NCBI GenBank assembly: GCA_017744515.1
Contig: JAGIBF010000005.1
Coordinates: 1-64,000 of the forward strand
Length of the DNA: 64,000 nt
Direction of reading: 5' to 3'
Source: Niastella sp.
GTDB taxonomy: Bacteria > Bacteroidota > Bacteroidia > Chitinophagales > Chitinophagaceae
The notes under the pieces were generated by a model. It was not told the origin of the DNA. It did not search any database and saw only the letters and a list, made by a program, of their open reading frames with translations. Both the position numbers and the translations under genes were made by a program. Position 1 is the first letter of the stretch; each line of letters begins with the position of its first letter. Below are positions 41,440 to 49,607 of the stretch, in pieces.

Positions 41440-42324
41440 ATGGGAACCTGGGGAACAGGAATATTTCAAAACGATACAACCGCTGACATTTGGGTAGAGT
41501 TTAAAGAACTTTATAACAAGGGGCTTTCTCCTAAAGACATTAGGCTTAAACTTGAAAAAGAATACAGCCCTCAAAGTGATACAGAATACTACGCAGAAAT
41601 ATGGACAGGAATTGCCTATGGTCAGTGGATGTGTGGAGAACTTGAAGATTATACTTTCAAAAAACTTAGTGATGCTACTAAACTAAAATGGCAGACGCTT
41701 TGGATGGAAGACAAGAAAGACCTTGACAAGCGCATTAAGGCAATTACTGATTTTATTGAGAAAATAAAAACACCCAGGCCAACAGCTTTAAAGAGAAAGA
41801 AAGTAGTTGTCAGGCCTATTATCTATAAAAAAGGAGATGTTATTGCACTTAAAATTGATGATGAAAAATATCTTGCAGCAGTAGTCGATAATCATGATGA
41901 CCACTCAAATACTCCATCAAATACAATCATTTTCACAGATCTCGTATTTATAGAACAACCAACACAACAGCAAATATTGAATGCTCATATCCTTTATTTG
42001 GACATAGGCGGCCATGCGCAGTATCATCGCGGTTATTTCAATGCCACGTTTACGACAAAAAATATGGCCAGAAAAGCTAAAGACACTATCAAAATTGGAG
42101 AGATTCCAGTTAAAGATTACCTATGGCTGGGGGTTGGAGTCGGAATTGGCGATTGGAACAGAACAGGAACCCTGTACCTTGAACAATTAGAATTTCTAAA
42201 AAATAATAAGTCCGACAGGCCATTTCCCGTAACCGTAAAGGACTTATTGACAAAGGATAAAGAACTGGAAACCAAACTTATCGATTGGGATAAGAAAATA
42301 TTTATGGAGAAGGCTAAACGGTAG
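41440..42324 (+). CDS. DUF4259 domain-containing protein
   Basis: 294 aa from MGTWGTGIFQND, the typical start of DUF4259; the open frame begins at 41392, but those 16 codons overlap the preceding gene. The first 100 residues are the DUF4259-like domain (TADIWVEFKELYNKG, AEIWTGIAYGQWMCG). The rest (about 120-290), with VIALKIDDEKYLAAVVDNHD, is not recognised. It has no signal peptide, so is probably cytoplasmic. DUF4259 has no established function. Confidence 0.85.
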   Translation: MGTWGTGIFQNDTTADIWVEFKELYNKGLSPKDIRLKLEKEYSPQSDTEYYAEIWTGIAYGQWMCGELEDYTFKKLSDATKLKWQTLWMEDKKDLDKRIKAITDFIEKIKTPRPTALKRKKVVVRPIIYKKGDVIALKIDDEKYLAAVVDNHDDHSNTPSNTIIFTDLVFIEQPTQQQILNAHILYLDIGGHAQYHRGYFNATFTTKNMARKAKDTIKIGEIPVKDYLWLGVGVGIGDWNRTGTLYLEQLEFLKNNKSDRPFPVTVKDLLTKDKELETKLIDWDKKIFMEKAKR

Positions 42325-42340
42325 CTCTTAAATTTACACT

Positions 42341-42913
42341 ATGGACCTCTCAAACGGGTATGAAAATATCGCGAAAATATTTATGGTAGCCAGGGATAAA
42401 TCCGTTGGTGCATCGTCAGTGCGCAAGTGGGCTAAAGCGCTGGCACCGGGTTCTGTTGTTTTAGACCTTGGTTGCGGGCCAGGTAATCCGGTGTCTAAAA
42501 TACTTATCGGGGAAGGACTTACCGTTTACGGTATTGACGCATCTCCTACGATGGTAGAGGCTTTCAAACGGAACTTCCCTGCTTGTCCTGTGGCTTGCGA
42601 GGCTGCAGAAACATCTACCTTCTTTGATCGCCGGTTTGACGCCATTATCGCCTGGGGATTGATGTTTTTGTTACCTCCGGAAGCTCAGGCACTCATCATT
42701 CAAAAAGCGGCGCAGGCTTTGCCATCCGGAGGAAAATTCCTGTTTACATCCCCTTCTATGGTACTTGAGTGGAACGATGCTTTGTCGGAGCGGCTTTCCG
42801 TATCGCTCGGAGCAGAAAAATACAGGGAACTATTATCGGCTGCAGGGTTTTCTGTGACTGGCGAGTTTGCAGATGAGGGTGAAAATTATTATTACGATGC
42901 TGTTAAGCTCTAA
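42341..42913 (+). CDS. Class I SAM-dependent methyltransferase
   Basis: 190 aa. Motif I VLDLGCGPGNPVS binds S-adenosylmethionine; the acidic residue after strand 2 is in VYGIDASPTMVEAF; motif III region FDAIIAWGLMFLLPP and post-I LPSGGKFLFTSPS follow. The short length suggests a small-molecule methyltransferase. Located 16 bp after the DUF4259 gene and convergent with the PhnA-domain gene. Substrate unknown. Confidence 0.92.
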   Translation: MDLSNGYENIAKIFMVARDKSVGASSVRKWAKALAPGSVVLDLGCGPGNPVSKILIGEGLTVYGIDASPTMVEAFKRNFPACPVACEAAETSTFFDRRFDAIIAWGLMFLLPPEAQALIIQKAAQALPSGGKFLFTSPSMVLEWNDALSERLSVSLGAEKYRELLSAAGFSVTGEFADEGENYYYDAVKL

Positions 42914-42929
42914 CCAGTTTTTGTAGCCC

Positions 42930-43496
42930 TTATGATGATTTACGCACATATTTCGTAAGGATCACAATGGTTTGATCGTTTATCTTTCCTTCTATCTGCT
43001 CAGTGTTATCAGGTACCAATCTTATTTTACGGACAATTGTTCCTTTAGGAGCCGTGAAGTTAGTTCCCTTGACATTCAATCCTTGGGTAAGTACAACGGT
43101 GTCGCCAGCTTCCAACTGACTACCATTGCTATCGCGGTGTACTTCTTTTACTTCGAATGCGCTGAGCGCCCAGTTGATCACCGACTCATCTAATGTCACC
43201 GACTCCATGATCTCCCTGGCCCATGCCTGATCTTTATATTTATAGAGTATCCGATAGCTCAAAGCCTGCACACTGGGTTCTGTATTCCAGATGCTGCCAG
43301 CCAGGCATTGCCAATGCAGTGAAGCTGCCGGATCATCGATTGCAGAAAGACAGGTATTACACAAAGCTACTTCATGCTCAATAGCGTCGTTATTTTTTGG
43401 ACTAACAGCATAGGCAACAGTTGCGTGTTCGTTACTGCATAATTCGCAAGTTCCATTACTACGATCTTTTAATCCGGCGGCTATTGTGGTGCTCAT
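42930..43496 (-). CDS. PhnA domain-containing protein
   Basis: 188 aa. The N-terminal zinc-ribbon-like part (CELCSNEHATVAYAV, ALCNTCLSAID) and C-terminal PhnA/KOW-like part (DSNGSQLEAGDTVVLTQGLNVKG, cited as LEAGDTVVLTQGLNVKG, then GTIVRKIRLV, IEGKINDQTIVILT) give the PhnA family. Despite the name, the family is not shown to take part in phosphonate use. Preceded on the minus strand by an exact -7 element. Confidence 0.9.
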   Translation of the reverse strand: MSTTIAAGLKDRSNGTCELCSNEHATVAYAVSPKNNDAIEHEVALCNTCLSAIDDPAASLHWQCLAGSIWNTEPSVQALSYRILYKYKDQAWAREIMESVTLDESVINWALSAFEVKEVHRDSNGSQLEAGDTVVLTQGLNVKGTNFTAPKGTIVRKIRLVPDNTEQIEGKINDQTIVILTKYVRKSS

Positions 43497-43522
43497 TATT
43501 ATTTATTATTATATACGAGCTG

Positions 43523-43530
43523 CAAAGATA
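43523..43530 (-). promoter_or_regulatory. -7 promoter element of the PhnA-domain gene
   Basis: TATCTTTG on the minus strand is an exact TAnnTTTG match 26 nt before the start codon at 43496. The -33 box is not clear. Confidence 0.45.
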
Positions 43531-43656
43531 AGATTGTTTACACTATAAGCATATTCATATCCTTTGGCAAACAATTTTTTAATAATATATTGCAATGATA
43601 GTTCGTTAGCGCTGAAACGTTTTGCAGTATTAGCTGTAATCTTTTAAATACCCTTC

Positions 43657-44709
43657 ATGTCTGATAATAAAGCAACCGACCCTGTTGACACTACCCAACA
43701 TGTAGACAACACTCAATCTATAGATAATACTCAACCTGCAAGCGACGTACAAACGGGTGACGATGTTCCGCCTGTTGATCCTGTTTTCAAAAAGTATATT
43801 CCTATTGCAACAGTCATTTTTTGTGCAGCGAGCGTTGTGTTATTTCTCGGGATAAACCTTTTTGAAGACAAGCCTTTCACCTGGGAGGCATATAGAAAAT
43901 GGGGCGCACCCTCGTTCACAGAGATCTTTGAAGGGGATTATTGGGGTCTTATCACGTCTAATTTTCTGCACACAGAAGTATGGCATATTATCTTTAATTT
44001 ATTCTGGTTCTGGTTCCTCGGAAAGAAGATCGAATTTGAAAGTAATAAGTTATTCTACCTGTTGCTGGTCTTATCTTCTGCCCTGGTCAGTTCTTTAGCA
44101 CAACTCTCCTTCAGTGATGCATCGGGTATCGGCCTTTCAGGAATTGCTTATGCTTTTTTTGGCTTCGTATTCATAAAAAGTAAATCGTCTGAAGCCTATA
44201 AAAACTACCTTGATCAAAGGTCCATCAGTTTATTCTTTATATGGCTGGTTGCCTGTATCGTTATCACAAAGCTCGGGTTTATGAATATCGGCAACGCTGC
44301 CCATGTGGGCGGGCTTGTGTGGGGCATGTTATTGGCTTACCTCACCCGGTTTGCGGCTTATAAGCAATGGGCTGGCGCATTGTTGTTTCTTGCAGTTTTA
44401 GCATCTTCTGTTTGGTGGAGTCCTTTTTCTGTGTCCTGGCTTTCTTATCAGGCAGGCAAATTGCACAATGATCAAAAGCTGGAAGAAGCAATGGTTATTT
44501 ACAGGAAAATCCTGGATAGGGATGCTGACAATGAGTTTGCCAAGATCAACTTAAAGCAGCTGGAGATATATACTTTATCGCAGAAAGCTTACAAGCTTCA
44601 GACCGATAAAAAGTTTAAAGAAGCACGCGAGATTTATAATAAGATACTGGCCATAGATAAGGACAATGCCATGGCAAAAGAGAATTTGCAGCTTCTTCCT
44701 GCGGAGTAA
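43657..44709 (+). CDS. Rhomboid family intramembrane serine protease with C-terminal TPR-like repeats
   Basis: 350 aa. The catalytic pair is S161 in GIGLSGIAYAFFGF and H216 in NAAHVGGLVWG, within about seven membrane helices (residues 48-260). HTEVWHIIFNLFWFWFLG is the usual loop-1/helix-2 region. A disordered head repeats DTTQHVDNTQSIDNTQ before the first helix. The tail (270-350) has two TPR-like repeats (LEEAMVIYRKILDRDADNEFA and FKEAREIYNKILAIDKDNAMA) that may recruit substrates. Confidence 0.93.
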   Translation: MSDNKATDPVDTTQHVDNTQSIDNTQPASDVQTGDDVPPVDPVFKKYIPIATVIFCAASVVLFLGINLFEDKPFTWEAYRKWGAPSFTEIFEGDYWGLITSNFLHTEVWHIIFNLFWFWFLGKKIEFESNKLFYLLLVLSSALVSSLAQLSFSDASGIGLSGIAYAFFGFVFIKSKSSEAYKNYLDQRSISLFFIWLVACIVITKLGFMNIGNAAHVGGLVWGMLLAYLTRFAAYKQWAGALLFLAVLASSVWWSPFSVSWLSYQAGKLHNDQKLEEAMVIYRKILDRDADNEFAKINLKQLEIYTLSQKAYKLQTDKKFKEAREIYNKILAIDKDNAMAKENLQLLPAE

Positions 44710-44717
44710 CCTCGAAT

Positions 44718-44750
44718 AGCGCTGCAAGCCTTACAAAGGATTGCAGCGCT
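44718..44750. terminator. Hairpin between convergent genes
   Basis: A 10-bp perfect stem AGCGCTGCAA / TTGCAGCGCT with a 13-nt loop between the rhomboid and sugar porter stops. Neither strand has a U-tract after it, so it may protect 3' ends rather than terminate. Confidence 0.5.
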
Positions 44751-44823
44751 CCCTATGGGGCAAATGAACTTCTCGTACATTAATATTCCTGCAAAGCCAT
44801 AGCCCCAATGGAGCTTTAAACAC

Positions 44824-46227
44824 TTAATGCAAAGGGATATGGCTATCTGCCATTGATTGCTTGTTCGCCTCTCCCTCCTGCTCTTTCCACGAATCACCGA
44901 TCTGCTCGAGGGAGCGGCCCTTGGTTTCGGGAAGGAAACGGTAGATGAACACAAAGGCTATTACACAGAATACAGCAAAGAACCAGAAGGTGCCGCTGCT
45001 GCCAATCTCTTTCAATAATATAGGGGTAAGCTGTCCTACTATCGTATCGGCGATCCACATGACCATGATGCTGATGGCTAACGCACGTCCACGAATGGCG
45101 TCGGGAAATATTTCAGAAGCCACTACAAATTTTAATGGCCCAATGGAAAAGGCAAAGAATGCCAGGAAGGACAATACAAATACCAGTAACCAGATGCTTT
45201 GTGTAGCCCCATAGTAAAAGCATAATCCCGTCAATACCAGTGTTACTGCCGCACCAGCTGTGCCGTAGAGGTATAAGGGCCTTCTGCCCCAGCTATCTAC
45301 TTTCCAGATGGCGATGAGGGTAAAGAGTACGTTGGCCAATCCGAAGATCACCTGGCTCAATAATGAGTTGCTTAATGATATGCCTGCATTGCTCAATATG
45401 CCCGGTCCATAGTAGATGATGGCATTGATGCCGCTGAATTGTGAAAAGAACGGCAGGAGTAAGCCGATCAACAATGCTTTGCGCATGCCGGGTGCAAACA
45501 GCTCACGATATGAAACTCTCTTAGTGTTTTCTTTCACTGCCAAAGCCCCGTTGCCCGCCATAGCCGGCTGACCGGTAATGGCACTGGTAATGCGGTTTGC
45601 TTCTTCGTGCCTGCCCTTCTGCCTTAACCAACGTGGACTTTCGGGCACAAGGAATAATCCTCCGAAAAAGAGCAACGCCGGAATAGCGCCCGCTCCGAAC
45701 ATTAAACGCCAGGTTTCATTGCCCGGAGTGTTGTGTGGCGCTACTGCGACAAGACCGGCATTGCTAATATAGGCTACCAGGATGCCCACGGTTACTGCCA
45801 GTTGGTAATAGGTGACCAGTCTGCCGCGGTTATGGGCAGGTGCAATTTCAGAGATGTACAAGGGAACAACGTTTGACGCGATACCTATACCGATGCCTCC
45901 CAACAAACGAAATACGATCACACCCGACAGGTAGGGCATCACTGCGCAGCCAACAGCTGACACGACAAACAGGATGGCTGCTATAAGAAGCGGCTCTTTC
46001 CTGCCTATCCTGTCGCTCAGCTCTCCGGAGAATGCCACGCCGATGATGCATCCGATCAAGGCTGATGATACAAACCATCCTTCCTGGGCTGCTGTCAGCA
46101 GGAATTGCTTTTGTACCAATGGCAATACGCCGGAGATAACTGCCATATCGAATCCGAAAAGAAATCCTCCCAACGCCACCACCCAGGTGATCAATGCAAG
46201 GCTTATCTTTTTTTGACCGTGTTTCAT
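44824..46227 (-). CDS. Sugar porter family MFS transporter
   Basis: 467 aa from the MKHGQKKISLA start (46227). The open frame reaches 46263, but the extra codons are encoded by a dispersed repeat and its flank. Twelve helices with sugar porter signatures: GFLFGFDMAVISG, ELSDRIGRKEPL, VPESPRWLRQKGR, SQFSGINAIIYYGPGIL, KVDSWGRRPL and PETKGRSLEQI. It should bring a monosaccharide across the inner membrane with protons. As the last gene of the mannoside locus, mannose is the likely substrate (inference). Confidence 0.94.
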   Translation of the reverse strand: MKHGQKKISLALITWVVALGGFLFGFDMAVISGVLPLVQKQFLLTAAQEGWFVSSALIGCIIGVAFSGELSDRIGRKEPLLIAAILFVVSAVGCAVMPYLSGVIVFRLLGGIGIGIASNVVPLYISEIAPAHNRGRLVTYYQLAVTVGILVAYISNAGLVAVAPHNTPGNETWRLMFGAGAIPALLFFGGLFLVPESPRWLRQKGRHEEANRITSAITGQPAMAGNGALAVKENTKRVSYRELFAPGMRKALLIGLLLPFFSQFSGINAIIYYGPGILSNAGISLSNSLLSQVIFGLANVLFTLIAIWKVDSWGRRPLYLYGTAGAAVTLVLTGLCFYYGATQSIWLLVFVLSFLAFFAFSIGPLKFVVASEIFPDAIRGRALAISIMVMWIADTIVGQLTPILLKEIGSSGTFWFFAVFCVIAFVFIYRFLPETKGRSLEQIGDSWKEQEGEANKQSMADSHIPLH

Positions 46228-46252
46228 TTGTTGCTGTTTGTGTTGTGTGATG

Positions 46253-46276
46253 CCCTTCGACAAGCTCAGGGTGACA
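46253..46276. repeat. CTTCGACAAGCTCAGG repeat in the manA-like/porter gap
   Basis: One full copy in the 97-bp gap inside the PUL operon. Comparison with 11409-11432 shows the same CCCTTCGACAAGCTCAGGGT sequence. Confidence 0.85.
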
Positions 46277-46324
46277 TTGCTTAGGTTGAGCCGCCCTTGG
46301 AGGGCGACCCACTCTAAGCCCGGA

Positions 46325-48166
46325 TCAATGACTTCCTTGTAAAATATCGTTTGCGTTGTCTTTTACAAATGCTTTGACCACTTTTGCACGTCCGCTGCCT
46401 TTGTTGACTAAAGTATAATTGTTGGCTGCTGCCGGGATCACGAAGGTTTCTGCATACTGGAAAACCTGCTCTGAACCGTCAGCGTTCACTACTGCTACTT
46501 TGCTACCTTCCACCAACATCAATACATGGCATACGTTGCCGGTCTCAACAGGTATGCCGGTATCGAATTCCAGGCGGTGTACATCGTAGAAGTGTGCAGC
46601 GTGTGTGGGCACATGAACAAGCTGCCAATCGCTTCCCTGTTTCAATATAGCAGGTTTAGAGATCAGTTCTTCTTTTACCGTGCTACCTTTTCGATCGAAG
46701 CGAAGGTTGTTGAAAGCATGTTCTATATTGATGGCGCGCGGCTCACCATCCAGACCAAGGCGCAGCCAGTCGTACATTTTAAAGGTAAAGATGTAGGGTG
46801 TGGCGCTGATCTCCAGTACCATGTTGCCCGCACCAGCGCTGTGTACCGTACCATTGGGGATGAGGAACAGGTCATGTTTTTGTGCCTGGTGGGCCTGCAC
46901 ATGCCGCTCTATGTCGACCGGTATTTTTTCATCGCGGCTCATCTCCAGCTCATTCCTGAATTGCTCCGGATCGATGGTGTCCTGGAACCCGAGGTACACG
47001 CGTGCATTGTCCTGGCAATCGAGTATGTAGTAGGTTTCATCTTGTGTGATCGTCTCTCCAAACTCCTTTTGTATATAAGATAAGGAGGGATGGCATTGTA
47101 TAGACAGGTTGCCTCCCTGCCAGGTATCGAGGAAATCGAACCGTATGGGAAATTCGTCTTTGAACAGGCCCGCATGTTTCCCCATCACTGCTTCGCGCTG
47201 GCTGAACATCAGGAAATCGAATGATACTTCCAGCAACAGGCCATCGCTTTCAAACAGTATCCCGTTTTCAGGTACGATCAGTTCGAATGACCATGCGTAG
47301 TTGATCTCTTCCTGGCTTAGTCCGTTGATGCGGTCTTTCATCCAATGTCCTCCCCATGCACCGGGCTCGAACCAGGGGCGTACCCGGAATACATGACTGC
47401 CTATTTTTTTGAGACCATCCAGCAAGTTGCTGCCCAAACTCCAGTTGAGTGTATGTTTGTGCTGTGCATCGCCGATCACTGCCATCCTGTGCAGGATGTT
47501 CTTCTTATGTGTATTCAGGAGTACCCAGTCTACAAAGTAGAAACGCTTATACATTTCAGCGGCTGCATCGGTGGCATCAGCACCGAGGTTATTGATAGAT
47601 CCTGTGCGCATCCGTAGCTGCAGCTCATTCTTAGGGAGGTCGAGGTATACAACAGGTGCTGAAGCATTCATTAACGCAGCGCCCGGACCAATAAACACAG
47701 TAAGGTCATAGTTTGTGCCCGGTACTTCCTTGTATTTGAATTCATACAGATCAGCTAATTCCAATGTACATCTTGAACCCCATACGGAGTTCTCTGTTCC
47801 GAGGAATGGGGCCAACAGATTTTGAATCACCGATGGTGTTTTCAGATAAGTAGCCGTACGCACCCAGTTTACACGCAGGTTCAGTTTCTTAAACTCTTCT
47901 GCGAGGTATTGTTCTGTTTCATCCCAGAATACGCCTACATAGCCATCGATCACTACCTGTGTATGTTTCCTGATCCAACCTGCCAGGGAAGTATAACCAT
48001 TGTTGATCTGCCCGGCTCCTAAAGTATGATAAGGGTAAATGGTATATCCGTCCGGTGTATTTGATGTATCAATTTTTACCGGCAGCAAAGGTTGTGTTCC
48101 ACTGCGCCATTTCTTTTCCACAGGGCTGTTCGCTAAAATATTGGTGTTAACCTCCATAAAATCCAT
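46325..48166 (-). CDS. manA: Class I mannose-6-phosphate isomerase with long N-terminal extension
   Basis: 613 aa; ordinary class I enzymes have about 300-400. The C-terminal half (about 300-613) carries the zinc-binding cupin features: LSIQCHPSLSYIQKEFGE (Gln, His and Glu ligands) and FLIPNGTVHSAGAGNMVLEIS (later His). The N-terminal 270 residues (AGWIRKHTQVVIDGYVGVFWDE, NSVWGSRCTLELADLYEF) are reminiscent of a nucleoside-kinase-like fold but lack a P-loop. It interconverts mannose-6-P and fructose-6-P, placing imported mannose into glycolysis. A mannose kinase is not in the window. It lies 15 bp after the six-hairpin glycosidase gene. Confidence 0.85.
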   Translation of the reverse strand: MDFMEVNTNILANSPVEKKWRSGTQPLLPVKIDTSNTPDGYTIYPYHTLGAGQINNGYTSLAGWIRKHTQVVIDGYVGVFWDETEQYLAEEFKKLNLRVNWVRTATYLKTPSVIQNLLAPFLGTENSVWGSRCTLELADLYEFKYKEVPGTNYDLTVFIGPGAALMNASAPVVYLDLPKNELQLRMRTGSINNLGADATDAAAEMYKRFYFVDWVLLNTHKKNILHRMAVIGDAQHKHTLNWSLGSNLLDGLKKIGSHVFRVRPWFEPGAWGGHWMKDRINGLSQEEINYAWSFELIVPENGILFESDGLLLEVSFDFLMFSQREAVMGKHAGLFKDEFPIRFDFLDTWQGGNLSIQCHPSLSYIQKEFGETITQDETYYILDCQDNARVYLGFQDTIDPEQFRNELEMSRDEKIPVDIERHVQAHQAQKHDLFLIPNGTVHSAGAGNMVLEISATPYIFTFKMYDWLRLGLDGEPRAINIEHAFNNLRFDRKGSTVKEELISKPAILKQGSDWQLVHVPTHAAHFYDVHRLEFDTGIPVETGNVCHVLMLVEGSKVAVVNADGSEQVFQYAETFVIPAAANNYTLVNKGSGRAKVVKAFVKDNANDILQGSH

Positions 48167-48181
48167 TGTATTGTTGTGTTG

Positions 48182-49471
48182 TTACTTCTTTTTTTCCAGT
48201 TGTGTAATAGCATTCCATAATACGCCGGCTTCTCCTTTGAATCCTGATGAGCCTTGCGCCCGGTTGTCTGGCGTGTACCATTCATAGAATCCTTTATTTT
48301 TAAGTACACGTGCCAGCATAGGTTCAACAGCCTCGCAAGCTTCGTTGAGCAGGTTGTACCTGATGAGCTGCGTGATCATTCTTCCACCAAACCATGTCCA
48401 GTCGCCGCCGTTTTGATAGGAATACGGTCCCATGCCGCCGTTCCTGAAGGCGCCGGCTGGGTACACGGGATATAAAGTGAGCCCAATCGTTGCGGCATTG
48501 GCTTTCTTTACATTGTCTTTCATTTTTTCATAGGCCTGTTTCACTTCCTGTTTGCTAAGCAAGCCGGCTTCTATCGCTACCGTAGTGCCGCCGTGATAAT
48601 AGACGTCTGATTCATCGAATGTGGAAGGGAAAGGTGACCCGTTCAGGTAGATATGTGCGCGGTACTTTTGTTTTGCCTTATCCCATAAATGTGTTTGTAT
48701 GTTTTTCTTCAGGCTGTTCACAGTGTTTGTCCAGTACTTGCGCTCTTTGGCAGGGATCGTAGCAAAGCCAAGGTAATCTTCTATAGCGATCACAAACATG
48801 GCGTTGTCGTAAATGTCTATTGCACGGTGGGTGTTTTCGTTGATCTCAACACCCCATTCGTGCTCGGGTTGCACATCGCCCCAATCGGCCGTAGTGGCGC
48901 CCCAGATCAATCCATGTTTTTCGTCGTACCGTTTAGTCATCAGAAACTGCATGGCATGTTCGAGGTGTTTTTGTATGGCTATACCTGCAACGGTATCTGT
49001 GAGAATTGTTTTGTCGCCGGTAATGCGGATGTATTTGGCAACGGCTTGTATGAGTGATGTTTCCTGATCCGTTTCTACGGTGTTCTTGTGCCCCGCATAT
49101 TCAGGAGCCAGTGGCGTGTGGTAATAGTTGTAGGGAACGCCTGATCCTTTGGGATTGGGTACGTATCCATCGAGGATGGCGCCATCGAGTTGCTGAAACT
49201 TTATAAAGTTGATCAGGCCTTTCCTGATCAATGTCCTGTCCTGCACTTTGCAGGCTACTTCCATAAAGGTATTGAAGTCCCTGATCCAGACCTCACCGTA
49301 GCCATCACCGGCATTGAATCCTTTTTTGATCAACTGTTCTGCCATCGTTTTGACAGTATCGCCCATCGAAATGACTGTCGCCATCTTATTCGCTGCCTTC
49401 TGCTGACCATTTGTAATGTAGCTACTGGTCAGTAGCGCTAAAGCTGTAATCGTTGTTATCCCCTTCCTCAT
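48182..49471 (-). CDS. Exported six-hairpin (alpha/alpha) glycosidase-like protein
   Basis: 429 aa. The signal peptide is about MRKGITTITALALLTSSYIT-NGQ. The fold is suggested by repeated helix pairs and conserved acidic/aromatic motifs: GYGEVWIRDFNTFM, HKNTVETDQETSLIQAVAKY, GLIWGATTADWGDV, YSYQNGGDWTWFGGRMI and GSSGFKGEAGVLWNAI. It resembles members of the six-hairpin glycosidase superfamily, but I cannot give a GH family. It is probably periplasmic, acting with the GH92 enzyme encoded 136 bp upstream. Confidence 0.8.
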   Translation of the reverse strand: MRKGITTITALALLTSSYITNGQQKAANKMATVISMGDTVKTMAEQLIKKGFNAGDGYGEVWIRDFNTFMEVACKVQDRTLIRKGLINFIKFQQLDGAILDGYVPNPKGSGVPYNYYHTPLAPEYAGHKNTVETDQETSLIQAVAKYIRITGDKTILTDTVAGIAIQKHLEHAMQFLMTKRYDEKHGLIWGATTADWGDVQPEHEWGVEINENTHRAIDIYDNAMFVIAIEDYLGFATIPAKERKYWTNTVNSLKKNIQTHLWDKAKQKYRAHIYLNGSPFPSTFDESDVYYHGGTTVAIEAGLLSKQEVKQAYEKMKDNVKKANAATIGLTLYPVYPAGAFRNGGMGPYSYQNGGDWTWFGGRMITQLIRYNLLNEACEAVEPMLARVLKNKGFYEWYTPDNRAQGSSGFKGEAGVLWNAITQLEKKK

Positions 49472-49517
49472 TAATTATTGTTTGTCGTTAAGTGTACGGA
49501 ATTAGATTTGTTTTTGA

Positions 49518-49607
49518 GGCTTCGACAAGCTCAGCCTGACAGAGACACCCCTTCGACAGGCTCAGGGTGACAGACAGCCTCAGAACTTCGGCAAGCTCAG
49601 GGTGTCA
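49518..49607. repeat. Three tandem CTTCGACAAGCTCAG repeats
   Basis: Copies begin near 49518 (CTTCGACAAGCTCAGCCTGA), 49549 (CTTCGACAGGCTCAGGGTGA) and 49584 (CTTCGGCAAGCTCAGGGTGT). They fill the gap between the GH92 and six-hairpin genes, and the third reaches the GH92 stop codon. Confidence 0.85.

Noticed and set aside
46228..46263. Upstream start of the sugar porter (MSKGITQHK...)
   Set aside because: Overlaps a dispersed repeat; the conserved transporter start is at 46227.
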